Source: Photobacterium sp. SKA34
GTDB lineage: Bacteria; Pseudomonadota; Gammaproteobacteria; Enterobacterales; Vibrionaceae
Length of the DNA: 64,000 nt
Assembly: GCF_000153325.1 (NCBI RefSeq)
Contig: NZ_CH724142.1
Location: 524,797 to 588,796, forward strand
Direction: 5' to 3'
Within the stretch, counting starts at the first letter, position 1; every line of letters begins with the position of its first letter. A program made the position numbers and the translations under genes. Below, piece by piece: positions 18,451 through 26,846 of this stretch. The notes beneath the pieces were generated by a model. It did not search any database and was not told where the DNA came from. It saw only the letters and a program-made list of their open reading frames with translations.

Positions 18451-18577
18451 CCGCCTAGATAAAAGTCAAAATACATTTAAAGCAGAATAATGATACAGCG
18501 CAAAAAAAGAAAAAATAGCACTTTATAATCAATGGTTTACACAATCCAAGATCGCATAATATAACTCTTATATATTC

Positions 18578-18593
18578 TGGCATTTTATTTGCT
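18578..18593 (+). promoter_or_regulatory. sigma-54 promoter of the tup-mob operon
   Basis: TGGCATTTTATTTGCT is the best -24/-12 match in the window (TGGCA and TTGCT with exact spacing). Transcription should start near 18605, about 75 bases before tupA. Confidence 0.8.
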
Positions 18594-18615
18594 TATAGGC
18601 GCATAAGCTATTTAT

Positions 18616-18632
18616 TGAGACGAAAGGTCTCA
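18616..18632. promoter_or_regulatory. palindromic operator just downstream of the tupA start point
   Basis: TGAGACGAAAGGTCTCA is palindromic in the outer six bases of each half (TGAGAC/GTCTCA). A further half-site TGTCTC follows at 18636-18641. Its position after the predicted transcription start suits repression or an RNA-level role better than activation. Confidence 0.58.
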
Positions 18633-18678
18633 CATTGTCTCTTTTATTTTACGTTGAGTCTGTAAACCAAGGAACCGT

Positions 18679-19503
18679 ATGAATTTTTTTAAAACGAGTT
18701 TAGTTATTTTAAGCTTAGCCGCAGCAAGCCTTAGTCATGCCGCAACCGATAATAAAGAAAACAAAACAATTCGTTTAGCAACAACAACCAGTACTTATCA
18801 CTCAGGGCTACTTGATTTCCTTTTGCCTGCATTTAAAAAAGACACGGGCTACACTGTTGAAGTTCTAGCTGCAGGTACAGGCAAAGCATTACGCATGGGG
18901 GAAAATGGTGATGTTGATTTGGTAATGACTCACGCGCCTAAAGCGGAAGCCAAATTTGTTGATGATGGTTTTGGTGTTCTTCCTCGAAAGTTAATGCACA
19001 ACGACTTTGTACTTGTTGGTCCAAAGGCAGATCCTGCAAAAATTAATGGTGATAAAGACGTTGCTAACGCACTAATAAAAATAGCTGAAACAGATTCTGT
19101 ATTTGTTTCTCGTGGTGATGATTCTGGCACCAATAAAAAAGAACTAAACCTTTGGGCACAAACAAAAATGGAGCCTAACTTCGGTGGCTACAAAGCTGTC
19201 GGTCAAGGCATGGGCCCTACATTAAACATGGCGTCTGAGTTACAAGCTTATACTCTAACTGACCGTGGTACATGGCTTGCTTTCCAAAATAAGCTACACC
19301 TAGAAATCATGGTTCAGGGTGACAAACGTCTATTTAACCCATACCAAGTGATCTTAGTTAATCCAAGCCGCTACCCTGACATTAACTACCAAGGCGCAAA
19401 AACATTCAGCGATTGGTTAGTCAACTCTAAAGCACAAACAATGATTAACAATTACCAACGCCATGATGAACAACTGTTTGTTGCAGATGCGATTAGACAA
19501 TAA
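18679..19503 (+). CDS. tupA: tungstate/molybdate-type ABC transporter, binding protein TupA
   Basis: The periplasmic receptor of a TupABC importer, a family with high affinity for tungstate. The 274-residue protein has a signal peptide (residues 1-21, ending SHA). The oxyanion site motifs are TTTST at 35-39 and SRGDDSGTNKKE near 149-160, both typical of TupA and different from ModA. AAGGA lies 6 bases before the ATG. It heads the operon tupA-tupB-tupC-mobA-mobB/moeA, which links metal uptake to cofactor synthesis. The sequence cannot tell tungstate from molybdate with certainty. Confidence 0.88.
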   Translation: MNFFKTSLVILSLAAASLSHAATDNKENKTIRLATTTSTYHSGLLDFLLPAFKKDTGYTVEVLAAGTGKALRMGENGDVDLVMTHAPKAEAKFVDDGFGVLPRKLMHNDFVLVGPKADPAKINGDKDVANALIKIAETDSVFVSRGDDSGTNKKELNLWAQTKMEPNFGGYKAVGQGMGPTLNMASELQAYTLTDRGTWLAFQNKLHLEIMVQGDKRLFNPYQVILVNPSRYPDINYQGAKTFSDWLVNSKAQTMINNYQRHDEQLFVADAIRQ

Positions 19504-19534
19504 ATGAACAGTTGTATTTGATTTTGTAACATTG

Positions 19535-19602
19535 TACGCCGAACACATCCTCATCTCTAACTAACACTTCTGTTATGATGGATCAAGTTCATGTTCGGCG
19601 TA
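19535..19602 (+). repeat. 11-base perfect inverted repeat between tupA and tupB
   Basis: TACGCCGAACA at 19535-19545 is repeated inverted as TGTTCGGCGTA at 19592-19602, with 46 bases between. The RNA would form one long stem with a large, possibly structured loop, in the only sizeable gap of the operon (127 bases). It may protect the tupA transcript, lower expression of the membrane genes, or bind a regulator. There is no T-run, so it is not a standard terminator. Confidence 0.65.
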
Positions 19603-19630
19603 ACCAATTAAATATTAGATAAAAATAACA

Positions 19631-20332
19631 ATGAATATTTGGCAAACAACACAACAAGCAATCCAACTTCTTTTTAGTGGAGATAGTTCGCTATGGGGCA
19701 TTGTAGGTGTTTCTTTTTCAGTTTCTCTTTTAGCCATTGCTATTGTATTAATTCCTTCTCTATTAGTTGCTTTCGCCCTTGCTTATGGAAAATTCCCAGG
19801 TAGATGGCTAATCCTATCTTTTGTTAATACACTACAATCAGTTCCAACTGTTGTTATTGGCTTGTTACTGTATATGTTGCTGTCGCGCTCAGGTCCTTTA
19901 GGTGACTGGCAAATGCTGTTTACGCAACGAGCAATGATTCTTGGACAAATATTAATTTGTTTTCCAATCTTAATTTCTATGATGCATGCCGCCTTTCAAA
20001 ACAGTGATCGCCGGGCATGGGAAACCGCAATTTCATTGGGGGCCAGTTACCCACGAGCTTTAATGAGCCTTATGTGGGAATGCCGTTTTCCCTTATTAGC
20101 TGCAATTGTTGCGTCTTTTAGCCGTATCATCACTGAAGTAGGTTGTTCTATGATGGTTGGTGGTAATATCTTAAATTCAACCAGAAACATTCCGACAGCC
20201 ATTGCATTGGAAAGTTCTAAAGGTGCGTTTGCACAAGGTGTCGCCTTGGGAATGGTATTATTACTTCTCGCTCTCGGTCTAAACTTTATTTTATCGTTCT
20301 CTCGTGGCAAAGCCCACTTGCGTACGAATTAA
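19631..20332 (+). CDS. tupB: tungstate-type ABC transporter permease TupB
   Basis: Inner-membrane channel subunit of 233 residues with about five membrane helices. The conserved cytoplasmic EAA-type loop that docks on the ATPase is visible as AWETAISLGASYPRALMSLM, followed by the GCSMMVGGNILNSTRNIPTA segment that is characteristic of TupB permeases. The ribosome site is weak (only AT-rich sequence before the ATG), and the preceding inverted repeat may govern its expression. It lies 15 bases before tupC. Confidence 0.9.
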   Translation: MNIWQTTQQAIQLLFSGDSSLWGIVGVSFSVSLLAIAIVLIPSLLVAFALAYGKFPGRWLILSFVNTLQSVPTVVIGLLLYMLLSRSGPLGDWQMLFTQRAMILGQILICFPILISMMHAAFQNSDRRAWETAISLGASYPRALMSLMWECRFPLLAAIVASFSRIITEVGCSMMVGGNILNSTRNIPTAIALESSKGAFAQGVALGMVLLLLALGLNFILSFSRGKAHLRTN

Positions 20333-20347
20333 ACTGAGGGTATTGGT

Positions 20348-21049
20348 ATGATGCATATTTCAATTGAGGCAACAGATCTTTCTGTTCGTTTTAAACATCG
20401 CCTACTTTTCCATATTCCTCAGTTAAAGTTAGAACCGCAAGATTCGATTTATCTCACTGGTGATAACGGTGTTGGAAAAACAACGTTACTAAAAGTACTC
20501 GCAGGATTACAGAAACCAACATCTGGAAAAATCAATACTCAGCACCATTGGTTGAATCGCTTATTTGGTGGATACTATCAAAATGGCATTATCTACATGC
20601 ATCAAACCCCTTATATGTTTGATGCCACAGTGTTTGATAATGTCTGTTATGGCTTAAAATATATTATTAGAGATCGTCAACAACGCCGCAATGAAGCCAT
20701 AAATGCCTTAAGAATGGTTGGGTTGGAAACCCTTGCCGATGAACATATCTCTGTATTGTCAGGCGGTGAGCGCCAACGTGTAGCAATGGCACGAGCATGG
20801 GTATTAAAGCCAAGTGTATTACTGATGGACGAATCCAGTGCAAGTATGGATAAAGAATCTATCAGCCGCCAAGTTGTATTAGCAAAAGATTTATTAGAAC
20901 GGGGCTCTAGCCTTGTCATCACTAGCCACCAGCATAATGAACTCACCGACTTATGTCGTCGCCAGTGGACAATCAATGACACAAAATTAATTGAGCGTGC
21001 AGATTTGCAGCTTGTTAAAAAAGATAAGGATAACTATGCCTACGCCTGA
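20348..21049 (+). CDS. tupC: tungstate-type ABC transporter ATPase TupC
   Basis: Cytoplasmic ATPase that drives the importer. The 233-residue protein has Walker [12 protein letters not shown] near 38-48, the signature [12 protein letters not shown] near 139-150, Walker [13 protein letters not shown] with Ser where many ABC proteins have Pro/Thr, and the switch His in ITSHQHNEL. It lacks the C-terminal molybdate-sensing domain of ModC. GAGGG lies ahead of the first of two ATG codons. The end overlaps mobA by 14 bases. Confidence 0.9.
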   Translation: MMHISIEATDLSVRFKHRLLFHIPQLKLEPQDSIYLTGDNGVGKTTLLKVLAGLQKPTSGKINTQHHWLNRLFGGYYQNGIIYMHQTPYMFDATVFDNVCYGLKYIIRDRQQRRNEAINALRMVGLETLADEHISVLSGGERQRVAMARAWVLKPSVLLMDESSASMDKESISRQVVLAKDLLERGSSLVITSHQHNELTDLCRRQWTINDTKLIERADLQLVKKDKDNYAYA

Positions 21050-21629
21050 GCAAACTCAGTGGGTTATTTTGGCTGGTGGACAAGCCAGCCGTATGGGAGG
21101 CAATGATAAAGGGTTAATTAAATTGGCTAATAAGCCATTAATTCAACATGTTATCGATACGCTGCGCCCACAAACATCTCATATCACCATCAATGCAAAC
21201 CGCAACCATGAAGGTTACGCTGAATTTGGAGAAGTCTTTGGTGATACCATTAAAGACTACCCAGGCCCTCTGGGCGGTATGCATGCCGCACTTTCTCATA
21301 TTGATAACGATTGGATCGGTTTTGTGCCTTGTGATAGCCCTAAGCTTCCGCATGATTTAGTTGCAAGAATGGCAAAGGCTTGTACAGAAGAAACAGATAT
21401 TGCCGTCGCTCATAATGGCGAGCATATTCAGCCAGTAGTAACACTTATACACCGCCGTATTTTACCTAAGCTTGAAGCCTTTCTCACTAATGGAGACCGT
21501 AAGATTATTCTGCTTTACCGTCAATGCAATATGATCACGGTTGATTTCAGTGATCAAGCAGAGGCTTTTGTGAATCTTAATACCCCTGAAGAACTCTCTC
21601 AATTTGGAGTGCTACATGAGTCAAATTAA
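21036..21629 (+). CDS. mobA: molybdenum cofactor guanylyltransferase MobA
   Basis: MobA joins GMP from GTP to molybdopterin and so makes the MGD cofactor that FdhA needs. The 197-residue protein shows the nucleotide-binding motif [16 protein letters not shown] near the N terminus, the [13 protein letters not shown] segment in the middle and VPCDSPKLP (metal-binding Asp). I chose the ATG at 21036 because AAGGA lies 5 bases before it; the reading frame is open further upstream inside tupC but has no site. The gene overlaps both tupC and the next gene by 14 bases, so the three are tightly coupled. Confidence 0.92.
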   Translation: MPTPEQTQWVILAGGQASRMGGNDKGLIKLANKPLIQHVIDTLRPQTSHITINANRNHEGYAEFGEVFGDTIKDYPGPLGGMHAALSHIDNDWIGFVPCDSPKLPHDLVARMAKACTEETDIAVAHNGEHIQPVVTLIHRRILPKLEAFLTNGDRKIILLYRQCNMITVDFSDQAEAFVNLNTPEELSQFGVLHESN

Positions 21630-23394
21630 CGCTTCTTTACCGCTACTTGGTTTCGCTGCATTTAGTGGTACAGGTAAAACCACTTTACTTGAAGCAATGT
21701 TGCCTAAACTTGTAGAGCGAGGACTTCGTGTAGCCGTGGTAAAACACGCTCACCATAATTTTGATATTGACCAAGAAGGCAAGGACAGCTATCGCCTTCG
21801 TAAAGCTGGCGCAAGCCAAATGTTGATCTCTTCTCGTTACCGTCGTGCATTAGTGACTGAAACACCAGGAGAAGAAGCGCAACTTCCCTATTTGCTTAGT
21901 CAATTAGATCAAACCCAATTAGACCTCATTTTGGTGGAAGGTTTTAAAAAGCTCGATTTCCCTAAAATTGAATTGCACCGCAAAGAAGTCGGCAAACCTT
22001 GGCTACACCCAGAAGATGGCAACATCATTGCCATCGCAGCGAATATCCCAGCTGAAAGTACATTGCCACAAATGGATATCAATAATCTTGACCAAATTAC
22101 TGATTTCGTCATTGATTACGTGAAAAGCAATGCGAACACTGAAGCGCAAACATTAAGTTGTAGCGATATAAATCCAGCAGGCATGTTATCGGTTGCTCAA
22201 GGTCGAGGAAAAGTTCTTGAGCAGATTAAGTCATTAAATCACAGCGAGTCTGTGAATCTACATCAAGCACTAGGACAAATTGTCGCACAAGACATTTTAT
22301 CGCCAGTTAACGTACCTCAGCATACAAATTCTGCAATGGACGGATATGCGATTCGTAGCGATGATTTAGATCGTGAAAACTATCATGTTGTTGCTCAAGT
22401 AATGGCTGGCCATAGCTACGATAACACTCTACAAGCAGGTGAAGCCGTACGCATTATGACAGGTGCCCCCGTTCCACAAGGTGCAGATACTGTAATTATG
22501 CGTGAGCAGGTGAACCAGAAAGGTGACACGGTCACGTTTGATAAATCAATGGGAAAAATCAAAGCAGGCCAAAACGTACGTCAAGCAGGTGAAGATCTCG
22601 CATTAGGTCAAATTGCCGTTGCAGCAGGCACGACAATCACAGCACCAGAGCTTGGTATGGTGGCATCACTGGGTATTGATAAAATCATAATCAACAAGCC
22701 TATCCGTGTTGCAATTTTCTCTACCGGTGATGAAGTTCAGCAACCGGGGGAAGTGCAGAAACAAAACTGCATCTATGACTCAAACCGCTATACATTGTAT
22801 GCCCTACTCACCAACTTGGGCTGTGAAGTTGTTGATCTCGGTATTATTGATGATAACGAAGCGTCGCTTGAAAAAACCTTAACACAAGCGAGCACTCAAG
22901 CTGATTTGATCTTATCCTCTGGTGGTGTATCTGTCGGCGATGCAGACTATATAAAAACCGTATTAGATAAGTTAGGTCAAATTAACTTTTGGCGAATCAA
23001 TATGCGGCCTGGTCGCCCTCTTGCTTTTGGAACTATAGGTAAAGTGCCATTCTTTGGATTACCAGGTAACCCAGTCGCGGTAATGGTTGCGTTCTTACAA
23101 TTTGTTGAACCCGCTATTAGAAAACAGCAAGGCATTATCAATTGGCAGCCGAAGACGCATCAAGCTATCGCGATTGAAAAACTTCGTTCCCGTTCAGGAC
23201 GTACTGAGTATACTCGTGGTATTTCGAGTTTTGATGCTAATGCTCGTTTAGTGGTGAAAAGCACAGGCTCGCAAGGCTCAGGTATACTTCGTTCGATGAG
23301 TGAAGCAAACTGCTTGATTGAAATAGCACCAGAGCAAGTAAATGCAGAAGTCGGTGATAAGGTTACAATTATTCCATTAGATATACGTATGTGA
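21616..23394 (+). CDS. MobB-MoeA fusion protein
   Basis: One 592-residue protein carries two cofactor functions. Residues 1-170 are MobB, a GTP-binding adaptor with P-loop SGTGKTTLL at 17-25 and the [10 protein letters not shown] motif. Residues 190-592 are MoeA, which inserts the metal into adenylylated molybdopterin: [49 protein letters not shown] and [12 protein letters not shown] are all in place. The fusion is known in related Vibrionaceae. ATG at 21616 has GGAG 7 bases ahead. It is the last gene of the tup operon and is closed by a strong terminator. Confidence 0.92.
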   Translation: MSQINASLPLLGFAAFSGTGKTTLLEAMLPKLVERGLRVAVVKHAHHNFDIDQEGKDSYRLRKAGASQMLISSRYRRALVTETPGEEAQLPYLLSQLDQTQLDLILVEGFKKLDFPKIELHRKEVGKPWLHPEDGNIIAIAANIPAESTLPQMDINNLDQITDFVIDYVKSNANTEAQTLSCSDINPAGMLSVAQGRGKVLEQIKSLNHSESVNLHQALGQIVAQDILSPVNVPQHTNSAMDGYAIRSDDLDRENYHVVAQVMAGHSYDNTLQAGEAVRIMTGAPVPQGADTVIMREQVNQKGDTVTFDKSMGKIKAGQNVRQAGEDLALGQIAVAAGTTITAPELGMVASLGIDKIIINKPIRVAIFSTGDEVQQPGEVQKQNCIYDSNRYTLYALLTNLGCEVVDLGIIDDNEASLEKTLTQASTQADLILSSGGVSVGDADYIKTVLDKLGQINFWRINMRPGRPLAFGTIGKVPFFGLPGNPVAVMVAFLQFVEPAIRKQQGIINWQPKTHQAIAIEKLRSRSGRTEYTRGISSFDANARLVVKSTGSQGSGILRSMSEANCLIEIAPEQVNAEVGDKVTIIPLDIRM

Positions 23395-23416
23395 CGTTTC
23401 AGCTTTTCACTATATT

Positions 23417-23452
23417 AAAAGCCAAGCTACTTAAAGTAGCTTGGCTTTTTTA
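23417..23452 (+). terminator. terminator of the tup-mob operon
   Basis: Stem AAAAGCCAAGCTACTT/AAGTAGCTTGGCTTTT with a very short loop and a T-run. A second small hairpin, GTAGC/GCTAC with T-run at about 23463-23485, follows directly and may act as a back-up terminator. Confidence 0.88.
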
Positions 23453-23485
23453 TTTTTAGATGTAGCTTCCATGCTACTTTTTTAT

Positions 23486-23895
23486 TTCCCGTCTTCTACA
23501 CGTTAGAAGTCGACAAAAACCTTTTATTATATATTAAGTTGTAACAAAAGATTTCTTTATTCTTCAGGTCAATGATAATACCGAATAATTTATTGATATA
23601 CACACCAATCATCGATTTCATGGAAAAAACATTAAAAAAATAGTGGTTAAGCATATTACGCAATCAATATTATCATTATGTTGAAAATTTCAAACAAAAA
23701 TGCAGCCATTTCTATATAATTAACATTAAAATAAAGATGATACTAATCGCAATAAAAAGTCATTAAGTATCAATTATAAATGCTTGCATTTATACATAAG
23801 TTAAGAGCTACTCGTTTTTCATCTGGCTAGACCATTACACAACACTTTATGTTGTAGAATAGGCGCAGTCTCTATTTTAGGTATTCATACGTAAC
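23486..23895. other. AT-rich intergenic region without visible gene
   Basis: About 410 bases of very AT-rich sequence between the operon terminator and the DUF3581 gene. I see no reading frame with a ribosome site, no tRNA and no clear repeat. It presumably contains the promoter of the DUF3581 gene. Confidence 0.5.
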
Positions 23896-24621
23896 ATGTT
23901 TTTAGATACATACTATTCAGATAAAAGTGGTCAGTTTTCTTTTACTCGTGAACAAGCAAGTGATTTTGCGAAACGAATTGCGGGTGATTTCAACCCTATT
24001 CACGATCCAGACAATAAGCGCTTTTGTGTTCCTGGCGATCTACTTTTCTCTGTCTTACTTGCCAATGTTGGTATCAGCCAAAAAATGCGTGTAACGTTTG
24101 CAGGTATGATAAATGAGAGTACAGAACTGAGTATTTCAGCTGAATCCGATACCGACTTGTCATTGGTCGATAGTAAAAGCAAGGAATTCCTTCACCTTGC
24201 ACGTTCAGGTGAAATAACCCATGACCAAGATCTAATTGCTCAAATAACTAAAAGTTACGTTCAGTTTTCAGGAATGAATTTCCCTCATATCATGGTGCCT
24301 TTGATGAAATCTAAAGACATAATGATCAACCCTACTCGACCATTAGTTATTTACGAAAGTATGGAACTTGAGTTCTGTCGACTAGATTTAACAGCACCTC
24401 ATGTAGAACTAACGAGTTCAAATATTGATGTTGATGGAAAGCGTGGAAGTGTAGCACTGAACTTCTGTTTTAAAGAAAATGGAGAGATTGTAGGCACTGG
24501 CCGTAAACGTATGCTGATGAGTGGCTTAAAACCTTATTGCCAAGATGGTATCGATGATTTGGTTTCTCGTTTTAACGCTAAAAAAGAACACTATAATAAT
24601 CTTCAAACAGAAGAAGTTTAA
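23896..24621 (+). CDS. DUF3581 family protein, hotdog-like
   Basis: A soluble 241-residue protein of a family common in Vibrionaceae and related marine bacteria. The N-terminal part RIAGDFNPIHDPDNKRF resembles the catalytic loop of MaoC-type hydratases and FabA-like hotdog enzymes (Asp and His of DFNPIHD), so activity on an acyl-CoA or acyl-ACP is possible; this is inference. It has no signal or membrane segment. Its ribosome site is weak. It is monocistronic, bounded by a terminator shared with the convergent kinase gene. Confidence 0.75.
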   Translation: MFLDTYYSDKSGQFSFTREQASDFAKRIAGDFNPIHDPDNKRFCVPGDLLFSVLLANVGISQKMRVTFAGMINESTELSISAESDTDLSLVDSKSKEFLHLARSGEITHDQDLIAQITKSYVQFSGMNFPHIMVPLMKSKDIMINPTRPLVIYESMELEFCRLDLTAPHVELTSSNIDVDGKRGSVALNFCFKENGEIVGTGRKRMLMSGLKPYCQDGIDDLVSRFNAKKEHYNNLQTEEV

Positions 24622-24646
24622 ACAGAAAAAGTGATATTTAGTATTC

Positions 24647-24677
24647 AAAAAAGCCCGCAATTAGCGGGCTTTTTTTA
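24647..24677. terminator. bidirectional terminator
   Basis: Hairpin with arms AAAAAAGCCCGC/GCGGGCTTTTTT between the DUF3581 gene and the convergent sensor kinase. The last bases overlap the kinase stop codon. Confidence 0.88.
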
Positions 24678-26003
24678 TCTCTCATTCAATCTATGATCAT
24701 GTTTTAAAGGAAAATATAATCGCGCTCGTAAACCAGGGTTATTATCACTAAAAGCCAAATCACCACCATGACTTTTCATCACCGCTTCAACAAGCGATAA
24801 CCCTAAGCCAAAACCTTGATGCGTCCTACTTTTATCGGCACGATACATCGGCTCTTTTATACGCCCTTTATCTTCATCCGATACGCCAAGCCCATTATCA
24901 ATCACGACCACACCAAAATGATCGACGACAACGTCTATAGCTCCTTCATCAGGTGTATATTTAATCGCGTTTTCAACTACATTATAAATCGCACGAAAAA
25001 GTAGACTAGGCTCTCCTTTTACACGGTATGGTTCATCTTCACGAAATGATAAAACTTGTTTCTTTTCATCCGAAATAGGTAATAAGAAATCAACAACATC
25101 TTGGCAAACTTGAGATAAATTAACCCATTGCTTATCAATTTTATGTTTACCCGTATTGATATGAGAAATTTCTAACATGCCATTGAACATACTAAGTAGT
25201 ACTTCCAAATCATCATGGCAAGCTTCTAAGTCTTTGGTAAACGGCGCTGTGTCTTTTGCTAGTAAGCTTTCAAGCCGAAGTTTCATTCTTGCAATTGGTG
25301 TACGCAAATCGTGTGCCATACCAACCGAGAGTTCCTTTAATGACTCTTCTTTTTTTTCAACTTGTTCAATAAGAAAATTAAGGTGAATAGTCAGTACATC
25401 AAATTCATCATCATTTTTACTAACAGGGAGTTTCACCCCTTTCTCGCCAAGGCTGACCCGGTTCATACCATGATTAACACGTTCTAATTTCTTTAAAATA
25501 GAAATCGCAAATAATAGAGCGCCCGCAAGCATCAAAATTACGGGTACAGCAATGCCTGAAACTAGCATTGGTGTTATATTCTCACGGTATGAGCGCATTA
25601 TTTCAGGATTAACACCAATAATAAGCACCTTATCATTAGGTAAATTTAACGTCTTTTGAAGGCGATTAACACGAAGCTCTGTATCTGATAATGCAGCTGG
25701 ATACGTTAGCGTAGTATTCGTCTCTGGCCTGTTGATAATCCTATACTCAAGCTCATTTTGGATTTGCTGATGCTCTTTAACAAGATCAGGAATCGCATTA
25801 ATATGACCTTTTTGAACCATACGCTCAAACAATGTCATTTCAATATTTAATTCTTTTGCTAACTGTTTATGGTAAAAAATTTCTGAATTAACATAGACTT
25901 GGTTAATAAACAGAATAAATATAATAGCAACACAACAAATAAAATAGAGTAGAACTTTAAAAATACTCGAACGCGATAACCGATCAGAGCCTGCGTAAGA
26001 CAT
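24675..26003 (-). CDS. sensor histidine kinase of an OmpR-type system
   Basis: A 442-residue membrane kinase. One helix lies near residues 15-36 and a second near 170-190, with about 135 periplasmic residues between, followed by HAMP. The H-box is SVGMAHDLRTPIARMKLRL, the N-box AIYNVVENAIKYTP, G1 VIDNGLGVSDED and G2 GFGLGLSLVEAV: all intact, unlike the other kinase in this window. The ATG at 26003 overlaps the regulator gene by 20 bases and has GAGG upstream. Stimulus unknown; it resembles the QseC/heavy-metal sensor class in layout, but I cannot assign it. Confidence 0.88.
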   Translation of the reverse strand: MSYAGSDRLSRSSIFKVLLYFICCVAIIFILFINQVYVNSEIFYHKQLAKELNIEMTLFERMVQKGHINAIPDLVKEHQQIQNELEYRIINRPETNTTLTYPAALSDTELRVNRLQKTLNLPNDKVLIIGVNPEIMRSYRENITPMLVSGIAVPVILMLAGALLFAISILKKLERVNHGMNRVSLGEKGVKLPVSKNDDEFDVLTIHLNFLIEQVEKKEESLKELSVGMAHDLRTPIARMKLRLESLLAKDTAPFTKDLEACHDDLEVLLSMFNGMLEISHINTGKHKIDKQWVNLSQVCQDVVDFLLPISDEKKQVLSFREDEPYRVKGEPSLLFRAIYNVVENAIKYTPDEGAIDVVVDHFGVVVIDNGLGVSDEDKGRIKEPMYRADKSRTHQGFGLGLSLVEAVMKSHGGDLAFSDNNPGLRARLYFPLKHDHRLNER

Positions 26004-26661
26004 AACCTGCACCTCGTACGGTATGGATCAAACTGGTCTCTCCACCTTCTTCTAATTTTTTTCGTAAGTTTGCGATATGTACATCGATAACATTCGTTTT
26101 AGGATCAAAGTGGTAGCTCCATACCGACTCAAATAAACTCATACGCGAAACCACACTTTCAGCATGCTCCATTAAATATTGCAGGAGTAAGAACTCTTTT
26201 TGCTGCAGATTTAATAAGCGAGATCCGCGCCATACCCGATGAGATTTAATATCAAGTCGTAAGTCGTCATAGCTATATTCAGATGAAATATTTACACTAG
26301 ACTGATGACGCTTAACTAATATATTGGCACGAGCAATGAGTTCAGCTAAAGCAAAAGGTTTGGTTAAGTAATCATCACTGCCTGCAGTTAATCCAGCAAC
26401 ACGATCTTCTACACTATCCATGGCACTTAAAATTAAGATGGGCGTTTCATTTTCTGTTGCTCGTAATGCTGCAAGTACTTTTAAACCATCAAGTATCGGT
26501 AGCATTCGATCTAAAATAATCAGTTGATATTCACAACTTGTTGCCATCATTAATCCTTGATGACCATCCTCTGCTTCATCAACCACAAAGCCATGCTCTC
26601 GCAATCCTTGCGCAATAAATTCACGCGTAGTGACATCATCTTCAATAACGAGAACTTTCAT
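25984..26661 (-). CDS. OmpR-family response regulator
   Basis: A 225-residue transcription factor with an N-terminal receiver (acidic pocket EDD near 7-9, phosphoacceptor Asp in LIILDRMLP near 51, Lys in LTKPFALAEL near 101) and a C-terminal winged helix (HFDPKTNVIDVHIANLRKKL). It is the partner of the overlapping kinase. AGG lies 7 bases before the ATG. No target gene is adjacent, so its regulon cannot be read from the context. Confidence 0.92.
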   Translation of the reverse strand: MKVLVIEDDVTTREFIAQGLREHGFVVDEAEDGHQGLMMATSCEYQLIILDRMLPILDGLKVLAALRATENETPILILSAMDSVEDRVAGLTAGSDDYLTKPFALAELIARANILVKRHQSSVNISSEYSYDDLRLDIKSHRVWRGSRLLNLQQKEFLLLQYLMEHAESVVSRMSLFESVWSYHFDPKTNVIDVHIANLRKKLEEGGETSLIHTVRGAGYVLRRL

Positions 26662-26768
26662 TTAATACCTAATTATTTTCTTATCACCGCTTATTTTCGC
26701 ATTATATACACAAGAGATATAATTTTCAGGTAACAGGATCATGGCTTTACCTTTTAAAGACAAAAAAA

Positions 26769-26792
26769 CGGTCTACCAAAAGGTAGACCGTT
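26769..26792 (-). terminator. terminator of ptsG
   Basis: A 10-base perfect stem ACGGTCTACC/GGTAGACCGT with an AAAA loop. On the minus strand it is followed by a T-run, 55 bases after the ptsG stop codon. Confidence 0.88.
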
Positions 26793-26846
26793 TAACGTGA
26801 CCATAGGGGGAAATTATGAAATCACGAATCTCTTAGCGCTAACGTC

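Noticed and set aside
19535-19602. Molybdenum-cofactor riboswitch in the tupA-tupB gap
   Set aside because: Only a simple long stem is visible; I cannot see the conserved core of the known Moco RNA, so I report it only as an inverted repeat.
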